From Ehrlichia chaffeensis str. Arkansas (lineage in GTDB: Bacteria > Pseudomonadota > Alphaproteobacteria > Rickettsiales > Anaplasmataceae), in the NCBI RefSeq assembly GCF_000013145.1, contig NC_007799.1, positions 744,001 to 808,000 of the forward strand: a stretch of DNA of 64,000 bases, read 5' to 3'. The notes under the pieces were generated by a model. The model was not told the origin of the DNA, did no database searches, and saw only the letters and a program-made list of their open reading frames with translations. Below are positions 39,978 to 49,321 of the stretch, piece after piece. How positions within the stretch are numbered: position 1 is the stretch's first letter; each line of letters starts with the position of its first letter. Both the position numbers and the translations under genes were made by a program.

Positions 39978-40259
39978 ATGTTTAGTGTTGGTATATCGGA
40001 AATTATTGTCATAATCCTAGTAGTATGCCTAGTAATTGATCCGAAAAAGCTTCCCTTTTTAGCAAAGAACTTAGGAGTTTATTACAAAAAATTTATAGAT
40101 ACAAAAGGAGAAGTGCTTAACTATTTTAATAAGTTTTACATGGACTGCATAGAAGAACAAAATGATAAAGTGACTATTAAAGAAATAGTAGGAAATGATG
40201 GAAAAGTATATAAAAGTTATGAAATAAAAAAAATATCAAGTAAAAAAGAAGACATATGA
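39978..40259 (+). CDS. tatB: TatB-like Sec-independent translocase subunit
   Basis: 93 residues. The N-terminus MFSVGISEIIVIILVVCLV is a single membrane helix followed by DPKKLPFLAKNLG, the short amphipathic helix typical of TatA/TatB (usually a Gly-Pro-xx-Leu-Pro hinge; here DPKKLP). The start MF-x-x-G-x-SE is closer to TatB. The rest is charged and lacks strong pattern. It would form part of the twin-arginine export complex in the inner membrane. It sits between gdh (11 bp) and pleD (ATGA overlap), so it is translated with pleD. Confidence 0.82.
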   Translation: MFSVGISEIIVIILVVCLVIDPKKLPFLAKNLGVYYKKFIDTKGEVLNYFNKFYMDCIEEQNDKVTIKEIVGNDGKVYKSYEIKKISSKKEDI

Positions 40260-41632
40260 CTGCAAAAGTATTAATAGTAGATGACTTACCTGCAAATATA
40301 AAATTGTTGCAAGCTAAGCTCATGAGTGAATATTATAACGTTCTAACAGCAACAAATGGGATGGATGCAATTAAAATTGCTGAAGAAAAACATCCAGACA
40401 TAATACTATTAGATGTTATGATGCCAGAAATGGATGGATATGAAACTTGCAAGAGATTAAAATCTAATCCAGAAACTACATATATTCCAATAGTCATGGT
40501 TACAGCTCTTGATAATACATCAGACAATAGAGTTAGTGGTCTCAGCTATGGCGCAGATGATTTCTTAACAAAACCTATAAATGACACAGCTTTATTTGCA
40601 CGTATCAGATCATTAACAAGATTCAAGATGGTTATAGACGAATTACGATTAAGAGGAAAAACAAATGCAGATATGAGTTTATTACACAATAATATGATGG
40701 ACTATGCAAATAAAATTGACGATGCTAGCATCTTAATTGTTGATGAAGATATGATAAGATCTGAGCATATAAATAACGTTTTACAAAAGTCTTTCCAACA
40801 AACTGTAGTTTCACATAATATAGATCAAGCATTAACCCTAAGTAATACACAAAACTATGACTTAATCATTATTGATCTAGAATTTTCTGGAGATGGATTG
40901 AGGTTGTGCTCACAACTACGTAACAAAATAGAAACACGCTATACTCCTATTCTAGTATTACTTGATGAAAATGAGGATCCAAAATTATTAAGTAAAGCTT
41001 TTGACATAGGAATCCACGACTACATTACAAACCCTATAGACAGTAACGAGCTTATTGCAAGGGTAAACGTACAGGTAAAAAGGAAGAGATATCAAGATGC
41101 TTTAAGAATCAATGTAGATAACAGCATGGCAATGGCTATAACTGATCCTCTCACAGGGTGCTATAACAGACGATACTTTGATATGCATTTTCATAACATA
41201 GTAAATGAATCACTACAAAAAGATAAAAATCTATCTTTAATGATATTAGATATTGACCATTTTAAAGAAGTCAATGATACATTTGGACATACTGTTGGAG
41301 ATGAGCTATTGCAACAGTTTAAAAAACGTGTATCAGACAATATACGCATTACAGACCTATTAGCAAGATTTGGTGGAGAAGAATTTGTTGTAATATTACC
41401 AGATACAACAATTACTACAGCAGAACAAATAGCTACAAGAATTCTTTCTGTAATAGAAGAAACTCCTTTTAAAACAAGTATAGGTGATATAAACAAAACC
41501 GTCAGTATTGGTGTAGTTGAAGTACAACAGTCTGACATTAATAATATAAAACAACTAGTAGACAGGGCTGATAAGTGCCTATATGAAGCAAAAAATACAG
41601 GAAGAAACAAAGTTGTCACATATCTATCATAG
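40256..41632 (+). CDS. pleD: Diguanylate cyclase response regulator PleD
   Basis: Makes the second messenger c-di-GMP when phosphorylated. 458 residues: receiver 1 (about 1-125, phospho-aspartate in IILLDVMMPEMDG), receiver 2 (about 155-280, diverged, LIIIDLEFSGD), and a GGDEF domain (about 295-458) with active-site GGEEF. The inhibitory RxxD site is kept (RITD five residues before GGEEF), so product feedback is likely. The REC-REC-GGDEF order defines PleD. In Ehrlichia its kinase partner is PleC, not in this window. It overlaps tatB by four bases. Confidence 0.95.
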   Translation: MTAKVLIVDDLPANIKLLQAKLMSEYYNVLTATNGMDAIKIAEEKHPDIILLDVMMPEMDGYETCKRLKSNPETTYIPIVMVTALDNTSDNRVSGLSYGADDFLTKPINDTALFARIRSLTRFKMVIDELRLRGKTNADMSLLHNNMMDYANKIDDASILIVDEDMIRSEHINNVLQKSFQQTVVSHNIDQALTLSNTQNYDLIIIDLEFSGDGLRLCSQLRNKIETRYTPILVLLDENEDPKLLSKAFDIGIHDYITNPIDSNELIARVNVQVKRKRYQDALRINVDNSMAMAITDPLTGCYNRRYFDMHFHNIVNESLQKDKNLSLMILDIDHFKEVNDTFGHTVGDELLQQFKKRVSDNIRITDLLARFGGEEFVVILPDTTITTAEQIATRILSVIEETPFKTSIGDINKTVSIGVVEVQQSDINNIKQLVDRADKCLYEAKNTGRNKVVTYLS

Positions 41633-41655
41633 ACAAAACGTTGTTTATAGTACTT

Positions 41656-41689
41656 GTACTTTGTAAATCATATTTGATTTACAAAGTAC
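41656..41689 (+). terminator. Perfect 15-bp hairpin after pleD
   Basis: GTACTTTGTAAATCA (41656-41670) and its exact reverse complement (41675-41689) flank a TATT loop. It lies 24 bp after the pleD stop. There is no T-run after it, so it may be an mRNA 3' stabiliser, a protein-binding palindrome or a factor-dependent terminator rather than a classic one. Confidence 0.55.
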
Positions 41690-41692
41690 CTA

Positions 41693-41797
41693 CACATATC
41701 ACATATCACATATCACATATCACATATCACATATCACATATCACATATCACATATCACATATCACATATCACATATCACATATCACATATCACATAT
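41693..41797 (+). repeat. Heptanucleotide tandem array, 15 copies of CACATAT
   Basis: 105 bp made of 15 perfect back-to-back copies of CACATAT, beginning three bases after the perfect palindrome and ending in TTAAG. It is non-coding. Arrays like this vary in copy number by slippage; E. ruminantium is known for such loci. The repeat is short and has no spacers, so it is not CRISPR. Confidence 0.98.
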
Positions 41798-42027
41798 TAA
41801 GATTATAAATACTTCAATGTAAAAAAACATAAGATTTTAAAATATACAATGCATTCATAACATCGTATAATTACAACCAGAAAACTTTATATGACTTTTA
41901 CATATTTGCTTTTAATTAATTAGACTCCCCCCAACTTTAAGCTTTACTTGTAGCTTAGTAAACATATATATTTTAGAATATCTATATTTATCAATAAACT
42001 ACTTCACACTCTATAGCAATAAAGTAT

Positions 42028-42143
42028 ATTTAAGCAGTAATATAGTACTTTACCTAACATATATAACAACAGTAGTACAAACCTTACATCTAAATTTGGT
42101 GTTAATGAAGTAATAATATACAGTAAAGCTGTAGATTTTCAAC
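42028..42143 (+). pseudogene. Fragment of the 621-residue gene
   Basis: About 116 bp matching 31989-32106 of the beta-helix-like gene, including an identical 30-bp core around CTAAATTTGGTGTTAATG, with about nine substitutions and small deletions in the rest. It is in the same orientation, 10 kb downstream of the parent, and has no start or continuation. It lies between the CACATAT array and the pseudouridine synthase gene. Confidence 0.85.
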
Positions 42144-42193
42144 ATTAAGTCTATACATCTTTATGAGTAACGTAAGTTACATTAATATACAAT

Positions 42194-43114
42194 TTATAAC
42201 AATTTCTCTAACTGCATAATTGCATCTTTCATATAAGATGGAACAGGAACAGTAAAGTCTATTTTTTTTTCTCCTATGTTAATCGATAAAAAATATGCAT
42301 GTAATTGTAAGTTATCATTTAATACATGTTCACAAAATTTTCCGTATTTCTTATCCCCAATAATAGAACATCCAATATGTGAAAGGTGTATTCTAATTTG
42401 ATGTTTTCTTCCAGTAATAGGTTTCAATTCAAGTAATCCAATACCATAAGGCAATTTCTTCAATACAGAAAACGAAGTAACAGCTTCTTGTAAATATGAA
42501 TCATTAACTTTATCTAAAGAAAGACTACGTTTGTTTTTAATAATAGAATGATTAATCTGTCCAATATCATTCTTTGGAATCCCTTGGGTTAATGCCAGAT
42601 ATTTCTTTTCTACCCTTCTATTTTTAAACTCATGCATAATTAATCTGGATATTCTTGCATTACGCGCTAACATCAAAATACCACTAGTATCTTTGTCTAA
42701 TCTATGAACAATTTTCATAGATTCTCCATCTCTAATTTTATCAACAATATCACTAATACTAATCTTAACTTTAGTACCACCTTGAACAGAAATGCCTGCA
42801 GGTTTATTAATAATCAACACGTCATCATCTTCATATACAACACTATTACGGATCAAATGAACTAGAAAATCACTATCAGCTTTACAAATTTTTCTAATTT
42901 GTTTCCTTTCATAAATGACTCTATCATATCTTACACAAATTACATTTCCAGCTTTAATTCTTACATCAGACTTCACTTTTGTATTATCAAGTAGCACTAC
43001 ACCTTTACGTAAAAATTTCTCAACTAAAGACTGGGGAATTTTTAATATCCTTCTAATAAACTTATCTATCCTTATATTATGATCATCTTCCTCTACGATA
43101 TAATACTTACTCAT
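42194..43114 (-). CDS. rluC: RluC/RluD-type 23S rRNA pseudouridine synthase
   Basis: Isomerises uridines in 23S rRNA. From the ATG at 43114 the protein is 306 residues: an N-terminal S4 RNA-binding domain (RIDKFIRRILKIPQSLVEKFLRKG) and a catalytic domain with the active aspartate in HRLDKDTSGILML, INKPAGISVQGG, and the closing ITGRKHQIRIHL. A frame extending to an ATG at 43162 would add 16 residues that do not resemble the family N-terminus, so the internal start is preferred. RluC specificity (955/2504/2580) is inferred from the overall pattern. Confidence 0.9.
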   Translation of the reverse strand: MSKYYIVEEDDHNIRIDKFIRRILKIPQSLVEKFLRKGVVLLDNTKVKSDVRIKAGNVICVRYDRVIYERKQIRKICKADSDFLVHLIRNSVVYEDDDVLIINKPAGISVQGGTKVKISISDIVDKIRDGESMKIVHRLDKDTSGILMLARNARISRLIMHEFKNRRVEKKYLALTQGIPKNDIGQINHSIIKNKRSLSLDKVNDSYLQEAVTSFSVLKKLPYGIGLLELKPITGRKHQIRIHLSHIGCSIIGDKKYGKFCEHVLNDNLQLHAYFLSINIGEKKIDFTVPVPSYMKDAIMQLEKLL

Positions 43115-43498
43115 CACTATCCAAACTTTTAAAACAACATACAAAGAATCACTAACTTTCAAAAAACTCTAAATCTACACGTAAACTAAATATATATTGC
43201 TGCACATTACCTACTAATTTCCATTACGTCTACTATTACCCATGGTGATCTAATCTTTTAAATAGCATCACCAACTCTTTAAAACCTAACCTACACTAAA
43301 GCTAAACACAGATTTAAACAAAACATTCTTCAGTTTCTATTAATATACTATTCTATATAAAGTAAATTCTTTACAAAAAAATCACATGATATACTAACTA
43401 CTAAAGCAAGCATCCAATTTTACAAATAGATCATAAACAAAATTTCTATCACAATTTAAAACTATTACATAAGAAAAACAAAACAAGATATTGCAATA
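43115..43498. other. Gap between the pseudouridine synthase and IMPase-like genes
   Basis: 384 bp, AT-rich. A weak 7-bp inverted repeat, TGGTGAT (43243-43249) with ATCACCA (43267-43273), is the only structure noticed. Confidence 0.4.
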
Positions 43499-44272
43499 TT
43501 ATTTATCATTATTAAATTTCGTTCTTAAATAATCACATAAGGTAAAATTACTAGCTATAAATAAATCATTATCACATACAACCTTACCTTTACTTTCTTC
43601 AATAAACAATTTTCCAACAGCAGCTTGATATTTATTAAGATTAGAATAAATTAACGCATCATAAGATGCTGAACATAAATAAGAAAAACCTAAAGTCATG
43701 GATCCCATAGCACGTATTATAACAGCTTGGGAATTAAGTTGTTTATCAATCATACCAACATTAAGATGCGTAATAACAAAATCAATTACAGCCCTACTTA
43801 TACTTTGTTTATTACCTACATGCATCTTGATATAACGAGATTGCACATTTTCTGAAAAAGCACCTACTCCTTTTTCTACATAAAAAGTCTCTTTTAGTAT
43901 TGGAGCATCAATTACAGCAGCAACGGGCTCTCCTTGACGAAAAAAAGCAATTAGTGTAGCAAAATAAGGTAAATAATTTATAAAATTAGTTCTACTATCT
44001 ATTGGGTTAACAAACCAAAAATTTTCTCCAACATCAGATGCATCTCTAGTATCATCAAATATAATCCCATAGTCTTGTCGGTAATTATACAGTCCATCAG
44101 TAATAATTTTTTTTGATCTCAAATAAGCAGATCTAGTAAAATTACTTGCAGTGGTATAAGAAGATTGCATATACCTAATTTCACTAAAATCTCTGATTAA
44201 AGCCCTAGATGATTGTCTCGCTGACTTTAACATAATATTAGTAACAGAAGAAAAAATTACAGACATCCACAA
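43499..44272 (-). CDS. Inositol-monophosphatase-like protein, degenerate metal site
   Basis: 257 residues that align along the IMPase/SuhB family (PF00459): RSAYLRSKKIITDGL, FWFVNPIDSRTNF, GEPVAAVIDAPILKETFYVEKGVGAF, and YQAAVGKLFIEESKG near the end. Key metal ligands are altered. The GEE motif appears as FDD (72-74), the first Asp of DPIDGT is N89, and the WD aspartate is Q216; only D92 and T95 remain. Catalysis by the usual two- or three-metal mechanism is therefore doubtful. A SuhB-like non-catalytic role (RNA polymerase/Nus factor binding) is one possibility. It is followed in the same direction by no close partner; efp lies 177 bp upstream. Confidence 0.8.
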   Translation of the reverse strand: MWMSVIFSSVTNIMLKSARQSSRALIRDFSEIRYMQSSYTTASNFTRSAYLRSKKIITDGLYNYRQDYGIIFDDTRDASDVGENFWFVNPIDSRTNFINYLPYFATLIAFFRQGEPVAAVIDAPILKETFYVEKGVGAFSENVQSRYIKMHVGNKQSISRAVIDFVITHLNVGMIDKQLNSQAVIIRAMGSMTLGFSYLCSASYDALIYSNLNKYQAAVGKLFIEESKGKVVCDNDLFIASNFTLCDYLRTKFNNDK

Positions 44273-44449
44273 CCTCTTACTTTAAATACGGTTTTATAAT
44301 ATCAATTAGTTACTCAACATATAATAGACTTAATAATTACCCACGCACATTTTTATTTCTAACATTTCCTTAGACATCAACACACAAGAGATACCACCTC
44401 AGCATATGCTGCAACATATTCTTCTATAAAACACAAATGCTAAATATAT

Positions 44450-45019
44450 TTATCCCTTTGCTCGCTCATAATAGCTATCATCTGGAGTATAAACAACTAT
44501 TCTATCCCCAGGTTTAATAAAAGTAGGAACACTAATACGTTGATTATTTTCTAACATTGCTACTTTATAAGCAGATGAAGAAACTGTCTGTCCTTTAATG
44601 ACAGCCTCGGTTTCAACCACTTGAAGAGTTACATAATCTGGTACTTTAGCAGATATTATTTCTCCATTGTAGAATACTAAAGTAATAATAATATTATCTT
44701 GCAAGTATATACTTTTATCACCCAATATATCTTTGCTAATTGTAAGCTGCTCATAAGTTTTAAGGTGCATGATAGTAATCATTGACCCATCACCATAGAT
44801 ATATTGATAATCAGATTCATCAACAATAGCTCGTTTTATATCTCCATCTGCACGAAACCTTTCATATTGTTTAGCACCAGTTTTTAAATTCTTCATTTCA
44901 GCTTGTATATAGGCACCACCTTTACCTGGCTGAGTATGCATAACTTTTACAACTAAATACAAAGCATTATTATGTTCTAATACATGCCCAGGCCTAATAT
45001 CACTACCTCTTTCTGCCAT
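44450..45019 (-). CDS. efp: Elongation factor P
   Basis: Relieves ribosome stalling at proline runs. 189 residues in the usual three beta-barrel layout. Domain I has the modified-lysine loop QPGKGGAYIQ (about 31-40), where K34-equivalent is lysine, suggesting EpmA-type modification if the enzyme exists. Domain III ends KPGDRIVVYTPDDSYYERAKG, the family signature near the C-terminus. It stands alone. Confidence 0.96.
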   Translation of the reverse strand: MAERGSDIRPGHVLEHNNALYLVVKVMHTQPGKGGAYIQAEMKNLKTGAKQYERFRADGDIKRAIVDESDYQYIYGDGSMITIMHLKTYEQLTISKDILGDKSIYLQDNIIITLVFYNGEIISAKVPDYVTLQVVETEAVIKGQTVSSSAYKVAMLENNQRISVPTFIKPGDRIVVYTPDDSYYERAKG

Positions 45020-45444
45020 TCCTTATAAACAAAAAATTATAACTCTGAAATTCTATTCCTAAAGCATAAGTAATTCAAGAAAAATAAACATCCATAGCAA
45101 CTTTAATCACAAGTAAATTTCATGATTCACCACTTTTATAAAGGTCTTATTTTATATTAACCTACCAATGATCAACACAACATAACCACTATATAAATAA
45201 CAACAAACTTAGGTAAGATTTAAGAATAAATATAACCTTAACTAATAAGTCACTATTCTTATATTGATATTAACAATTTTATTACTTATAATGAGCAAAT
45301 TAGTGGTGTATTATTTATATATCAACATAACTCATCAGTCATAAATTTTAACGTTTAAAAAGTAAAATTGATAATTACAACCTTCAATATTCAAATATAC
45401 AATTTTCATATTTCAGTTAGTATGTTACAATCTTTACAAAAAAT
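45020..45444. other. Divergent gap between efp and the large oxidoreductase
   Basis: 425 bp, AT-rich, with promoters in both directions expected. A TTGATA near 45368 and TACAAT near 45426 are weak candidates. Nothing else seen. Confidence 0.4.
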
Positions 45445-48400
45445 ATGTTAGATTTCGAACTCACTGTACAGAATCTATATACTAGAGAAGGCTTAGTCAA
45501 ATTAGATAACCTATTCTTATCATACCTACAGTCTAATAATCAAGATCTATATGAAATATTAATTAAAGAACGCCAGAATAATACTAAAGCTGACAATACA
45601 CCATATATTATAGAACTTTCATATATACTTGAGCATTTCATAACACAATTATTTAAGATTGAGGACGAAATAATAATACAACGTAATAAACATAAAGAGT
45701 TCTCAGAAATATATAAATGTAAAAGACTATTTATACAACGCTATGCTCTTAAAAAATACCCAGACATCAACAGCTTAAATATATCAGAAACAATACAACA
45801 AATCAGTCAGCTATTTCAATTACCTATTCAAGAGAAAAAATTTGCTCAACAAGTATTACTATGGTTTGAAGATCAAGAAAAGTATTCAGAAAACTTAGAC
45901 ATTACAGCTAAATATGCTGCATACATGGTACATTCGAAATCAAATAGTATCTTATTCAACATACCAAATAAAATAGATTTTTCAAACCTAGTCCATACAA
46001 CAACAACAACTATCAATAATGATACAACTGCCATGATGTCAGAACACATCAAACGCAGAGATGGCTTTAATCTTACCCATACACAACCTACTTTATATCA
46101 AGCTTTAAATAATTGTCACTACTGCATTTTTTGCCACAAACAAAATAAAGACAGTTGCTCAAAAGGATTACTAGAAAACAACAATACATTTAAAAAATCA
46201 ATATTATCAACAGAATTGCATGGTTGTCCTTTAGAAGAAAAAATATCAGAAATGAATCTAGTAAAATCTCAAGGGTACACTATAGCAGCATTAGCAATTG
46301 CTATGATTGATAATCCACTATGTGTTTTAACAGGATACCACATTTGCAACGACTGTACTAAATCATGCATTTACCAAAAACAAGATCCTGTTAATATTCC
46401 AATGGTTGAAACTCAAATTGTAAATAATGTACTTGCTTTAAGTTATGGATTTGAAATATATTCATTACTCACGCGGTGGAATCCTATAAACTTTGAACGA
46501 CATCTACCCCAAATTAGTACAAACAAAAATGTGCTTGTTATAGGATTAGGACCAGCAGGAATTAATCTATCACATCACCTTTTAAATGATGGACATACTG
46601 TTGTTGCAATAGATGGATTAAAAATTGAACCTTTACCACAACATATTTCTGGAGTTACTCAATTTGGTGAAAAAACAGAATTCAAATTAATTAAAAATGT
46701 AGAAACAGAATTATACGAAAACTTAAGTGAACGCATACCTCATGGATTTGGAGGAGTATCTGAATATGGAATTACTGCAAGATGGGATAAAAATTATTTA
46801 AAAATAGCAAGGTTAATACTAGAACGAAGAAAAAATTTTGCAATGTATGGAGGAATAAGATTTGGTAGCACATTGACAATAGAAAATGCCTTTGAAATGG
46901 GATTTCATCATATTGCCATTGCAACAGGATCTGGTAGTCCAAATATGATTAACGTACATAATTCTTTAGTACGAGGGGTACGTATGGCATCAGATTTTTT
47001 AATGTCATTACAACTAACCGGCGCTGCAAGAACAAATTCAATTGCAAACTTACAAATTAGACTACCAATTATTATAATAGGCGGAGGATTAACAGCAATA
47101 GATACAGCAACAGAAGCTCTTGCATATTATCCATTACAAGTAGAAAAATTCCTCACAAGATATGAAACATTAATACAAATTTATGGAAAATCATATATAG
47201 AAAAAAACTGGACAGAAGAAGAAAAACTTATTGCAAATGAATTTTTAAATCATGCAATTCAAATCAGAGAAGAAAAAATATTAGCAAAAACAGAAAATAG
47301 AGAAGCAAAAATTATAGAGCTACTACAACTATGGGGAGGAGTTACTATTGTTTATAGAAATAAGTTATCAGATGCACCAAGCTACAAATTAAACAGCGAT
47401 GAAATAAACAACGCACTAGCAGAAGGAATATATTTCATTGAAAATTTACAACCATATGAAATAAATATTGATCAATACAATCATGTAAGTAATATCACAT
47501 TGATTGATCAATATAATAACAAAAAAACGCTTTTTACAAAAACTATTATAATAGCAGCAGGAACTAAACCAAACTTAGTTAGTATAAAAGAAAACCAACA
47601 ATTTCGGGTACTAGGTCAAGATTTTACTCATACCTTTGACTTACAAGGTAACAATATAGAAATCACTACATCCCCAAAACCTACAAAAAAAGATAGTATA
47701 TTCATATCACCTGATAAAAAAATTAGTATTTTTGGAGATCTACATCTACCATATAGAGGCAGCGTAGTCAAAGCAATGGCAAGCGCTAAAAATGGGTATC
47801 CAATCATAACCCAAGCATTAAAACAATGCTTACCAATAAAAGATAACCTATCACTAACAAAATTAAATCATAAATTAATAGCACATATAGTAGACATAAA
47901 ACACATTACAAAAACTATCACCAAACTTACCATATCAGCCCCTCTTGCAGCAGCTAACTTCAAACCTGGACAGTTTTACAGATTACAAAACTTTGAGTGT
48001 AATAGTTTGAACATAGAAAATACACAATTCGCAATAGAAAGCTTAGCATTAACAGGAGTTTCTGTAGATAAAAATAAAGGATTAATCTCAACTATAGTAC
48101 TTAACACAGGAGGATCTAGTCATCTATGTAATTACCTTAAAAAAAACGAACCTATTATTTTTATGGGCCCTACTGGAGCTCCAACAGAAATTCCCCATAA
48201 TCAAAACATAATTTTAATAGGTGGAGGAGTAGGAAATGCTGTCCTATTCTCAATAGGTAAAGCATTATTATCAAATAATTGTAAAGTTCTATATTTCGCA
48301 GGATATAAAAAATTAGAAGATGTATTTGAACCATCATCCATAGAAGAGTCATCAAGTACTGTAGTATGGTGTTGCGATGAAAAAAGGATTGAACCAAAAA

Positions 48401-48843
48401 GAACCCAAGACAAATCTTATCGTGGTAATATAATTGATGCCATAATTCAATATAACAATCACCTATCACAAGACGTTGACATACCTCTATATTCTATAGA
48501 TAGAATTCTTATCATTGGTTCAAGCCATATGATGGATGCAGTATCACATGCTATATTTAATCAATTGCGCACTTTTTTTAAAAAAGAGATCAAAGTTATA
48601 GCTTCTATTAATTCTCCCATGCAATGCATGATGAAAGAAATATGCGCTCAATGCCTACAAAAACACATTGATCCTATAACAAAGCAAGAAAATTTTGTAT
48701 ATAGTTGCAATAATCAAGATCAGTATGCAAATTATGTAGATTTCAATTTCTTAAACGAAAGACTTAAACAAAATAGCTTACAAGAAAAATGTACTAAACA
48801 CTGGATAGATTACTGCACACATAAGTTACCCTCAAAAACATAA
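45445..48843 (+). CDS. Multidomain FAD/iron-sulfur NAD(P) oxidoreductase
   Basis: 1,132 residues. N-terminal helical part (1-220); a GltD/DPD-like cysteine domain with C224, C227, C230, C238, C261, then C301, C304, C308; an FAD-binding Rossmann unit VLVIGLGPAGINLS (363-376); a second dinucleotide site IIIIGGGLTAIDTATEA near 540; and a C-terminal ferredoxin-reductase/PyrK-like module (about 810-1132) with FKPGQFYRLQ, GPTGAPTEI, IGGGVGNAVL and a terminal cluster C1061-x5-C1067-x2-C1070-x17-C1088 like the [2Fe-2S] site of PyrK. Electron transfer between NAD(P)H and an unknown acceptor is likely. The fused arrangement resembles GltD joined to PyrK. No partner gene is adjacent. Confidence 0.8.
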   Translation: MLDFELTVQNLYTREGLVKLDNLFLSYLQSNNQDLYEILIKERQNNTKADNTPYIIELSYILEHFITQLFKIEDEIIIQRNKHKEFSEIYKCKRLFIQRYALKKYPDINSLNISETIQQISQLFQLPIQEKKFAQQVLLWFEDQEKYSENLDITAKYAAYMVHSKSNSILFNIPNKIDFSNLVHTTTTTINNDTTAMMSEHIKRRDGFNLTHTQPTLYQALNNCHYCIFCHKQNKDSCSKGLLENNNTFKKSILSTELHGCPLEEKISEMNLVKSQGYTIAALAIAMIDNPLCVLTGYHICNDCTKSCIYQKQDPVNIPMVETQIVNNVLALSYGFEIYSLLTRWNPINFERHLPQISTNKNVLVIGLGPAGINLSHHLLNDGHTVVAIDGLKIEPLPQHISGVTQFGEKTEFKLIKNVETELYENLSERIPHGFGGVSEYGITARWDKNYLKIARLILERRKNFAMYGGIRFGSTLTIENAFEMGFHHIAIATGSGSPNMINVHNSLVRGVRMASDFLMSLQLTGAARTNSIANLQIRLPIIIIGGGLTAIDTATEALAYYPLQVEKFLTRYETLIQIYGKSYIEKNWTEEEKLIANEFLNHAIQIREEKILAKTENREAKIIELLQLWGGVTIVYRNKLSDAPSYKLNSDEINNALAEGIYFIENLQPYEINIDQYNHVSNITLIDQYNNKKTLFTKTIIIAAGTKPNLVSIKENQQFRVLGQDFTHTFDLQGNNIEITTSPKPTKKDSIFISPDKKISIFGDLHLPYRGSVVKAMASAKNGYPIITQALKQCLPIKDNLSLTKLNHKLIAHIVDIKHITKTITKLTISAPLAAANFKPGQFYRLQNFECNSLNIENTQFAIESLALTGVSVDKNKGLISTIVLNTGGSSHLCNYLKKNEPIIFMGPTGAPTEIPHNQNIILIGGGVGNAVLFSIGKALLSNNCKVLYFAGYKKLEDVFEPSSIEESSSTVVWCCDEKRIEPKRTQDKSYRGNIIDAIIQYNNHLSQDVDIPLYSIDRILIIGSSHMMDAVSHAIFNQLRTFFKKEIKVIASINSPMQCMMKEICAQCLQKHIDPITKQENFVYSCNNQDQYANYVDFNFLNERLKQNSLQEKCTKHWIDYCTHKLPSKT

Positions 48844-49268
48844 TTCGTACAAATACAAGTTAAGTATCAATACCCTTAAGTTTACACAATAACTTAAGTC
48901 CTACAAATTCCACACCTTACTAAACTTAATCAGATGTACTAAAAAACTGAGATATTATTTGAACATTAAAAGTAGGCACATAATATTTTCCCTATAAACT
49001 TACATAACATTCGATTTTTAATTACATTAATCCTATAAACTACAAACTTTTTATTTCATATTGCAAAAACTACTAAGTAATGACCATAAGAAATCCTATA
49101 TTTTCATAAACATTAAACATAAAAATGCCAGTAACCTAATTTAGCAAATTCAATCATAAAAATTGGAACTTACATCTTTAGCTGAAAATAACACATACCA
49201 ACAAAATTATGTAAAAATTCAAAATTGCAACAATATTTCCCAAATTATATAAATTTATCAAATATTAA
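48844..49268. other. Gap upstream of psd
   Basis: About 425 bp of AT-rich sequence after the oxidoreductase gene. No gene, RNA or repeat recognised apart from the psd promoter that follows. Confidence 0.45.
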
Positions 49269-49296
49269 TTGCATAAAATACTGCAAAGTTTATAAT
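49269..49296 (+). promoter_or_regulatory. Promoter of psd-pssA
   Basis: TTGCAT at 49269-49274, 16 bp spacer, perfect TATAAT at 49291-49296. Initiation near 49303 gives a leader of about 20 nt that includes a G-rich ribosome site, GGGG, before the start. Confidence 0.6.
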
Positions 49297-49321
49297 CCTT
49301 CAAAAAGTCTGGGGTTGAGTA

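Noticed and set aside
41656-41689. Classic rho-independent terminator after pleD
   Set aside because: The stem is perfect but AT-rich, and no run of T follows. I list it as a hairpin with uncertain role.
41693-41797. CRISPR array
   Set aside because: The unit is 7 bp, identical and without spacers, and no cas genes are present. It is a simple tandem repeat.
43115-43162. Longer start for the pseudouridine synthase
   Set aside because: The extra 16 residues are hydrophobic and unlike the family N-terminus, whereas MSKYYIVEED begins the S4 domain normally.
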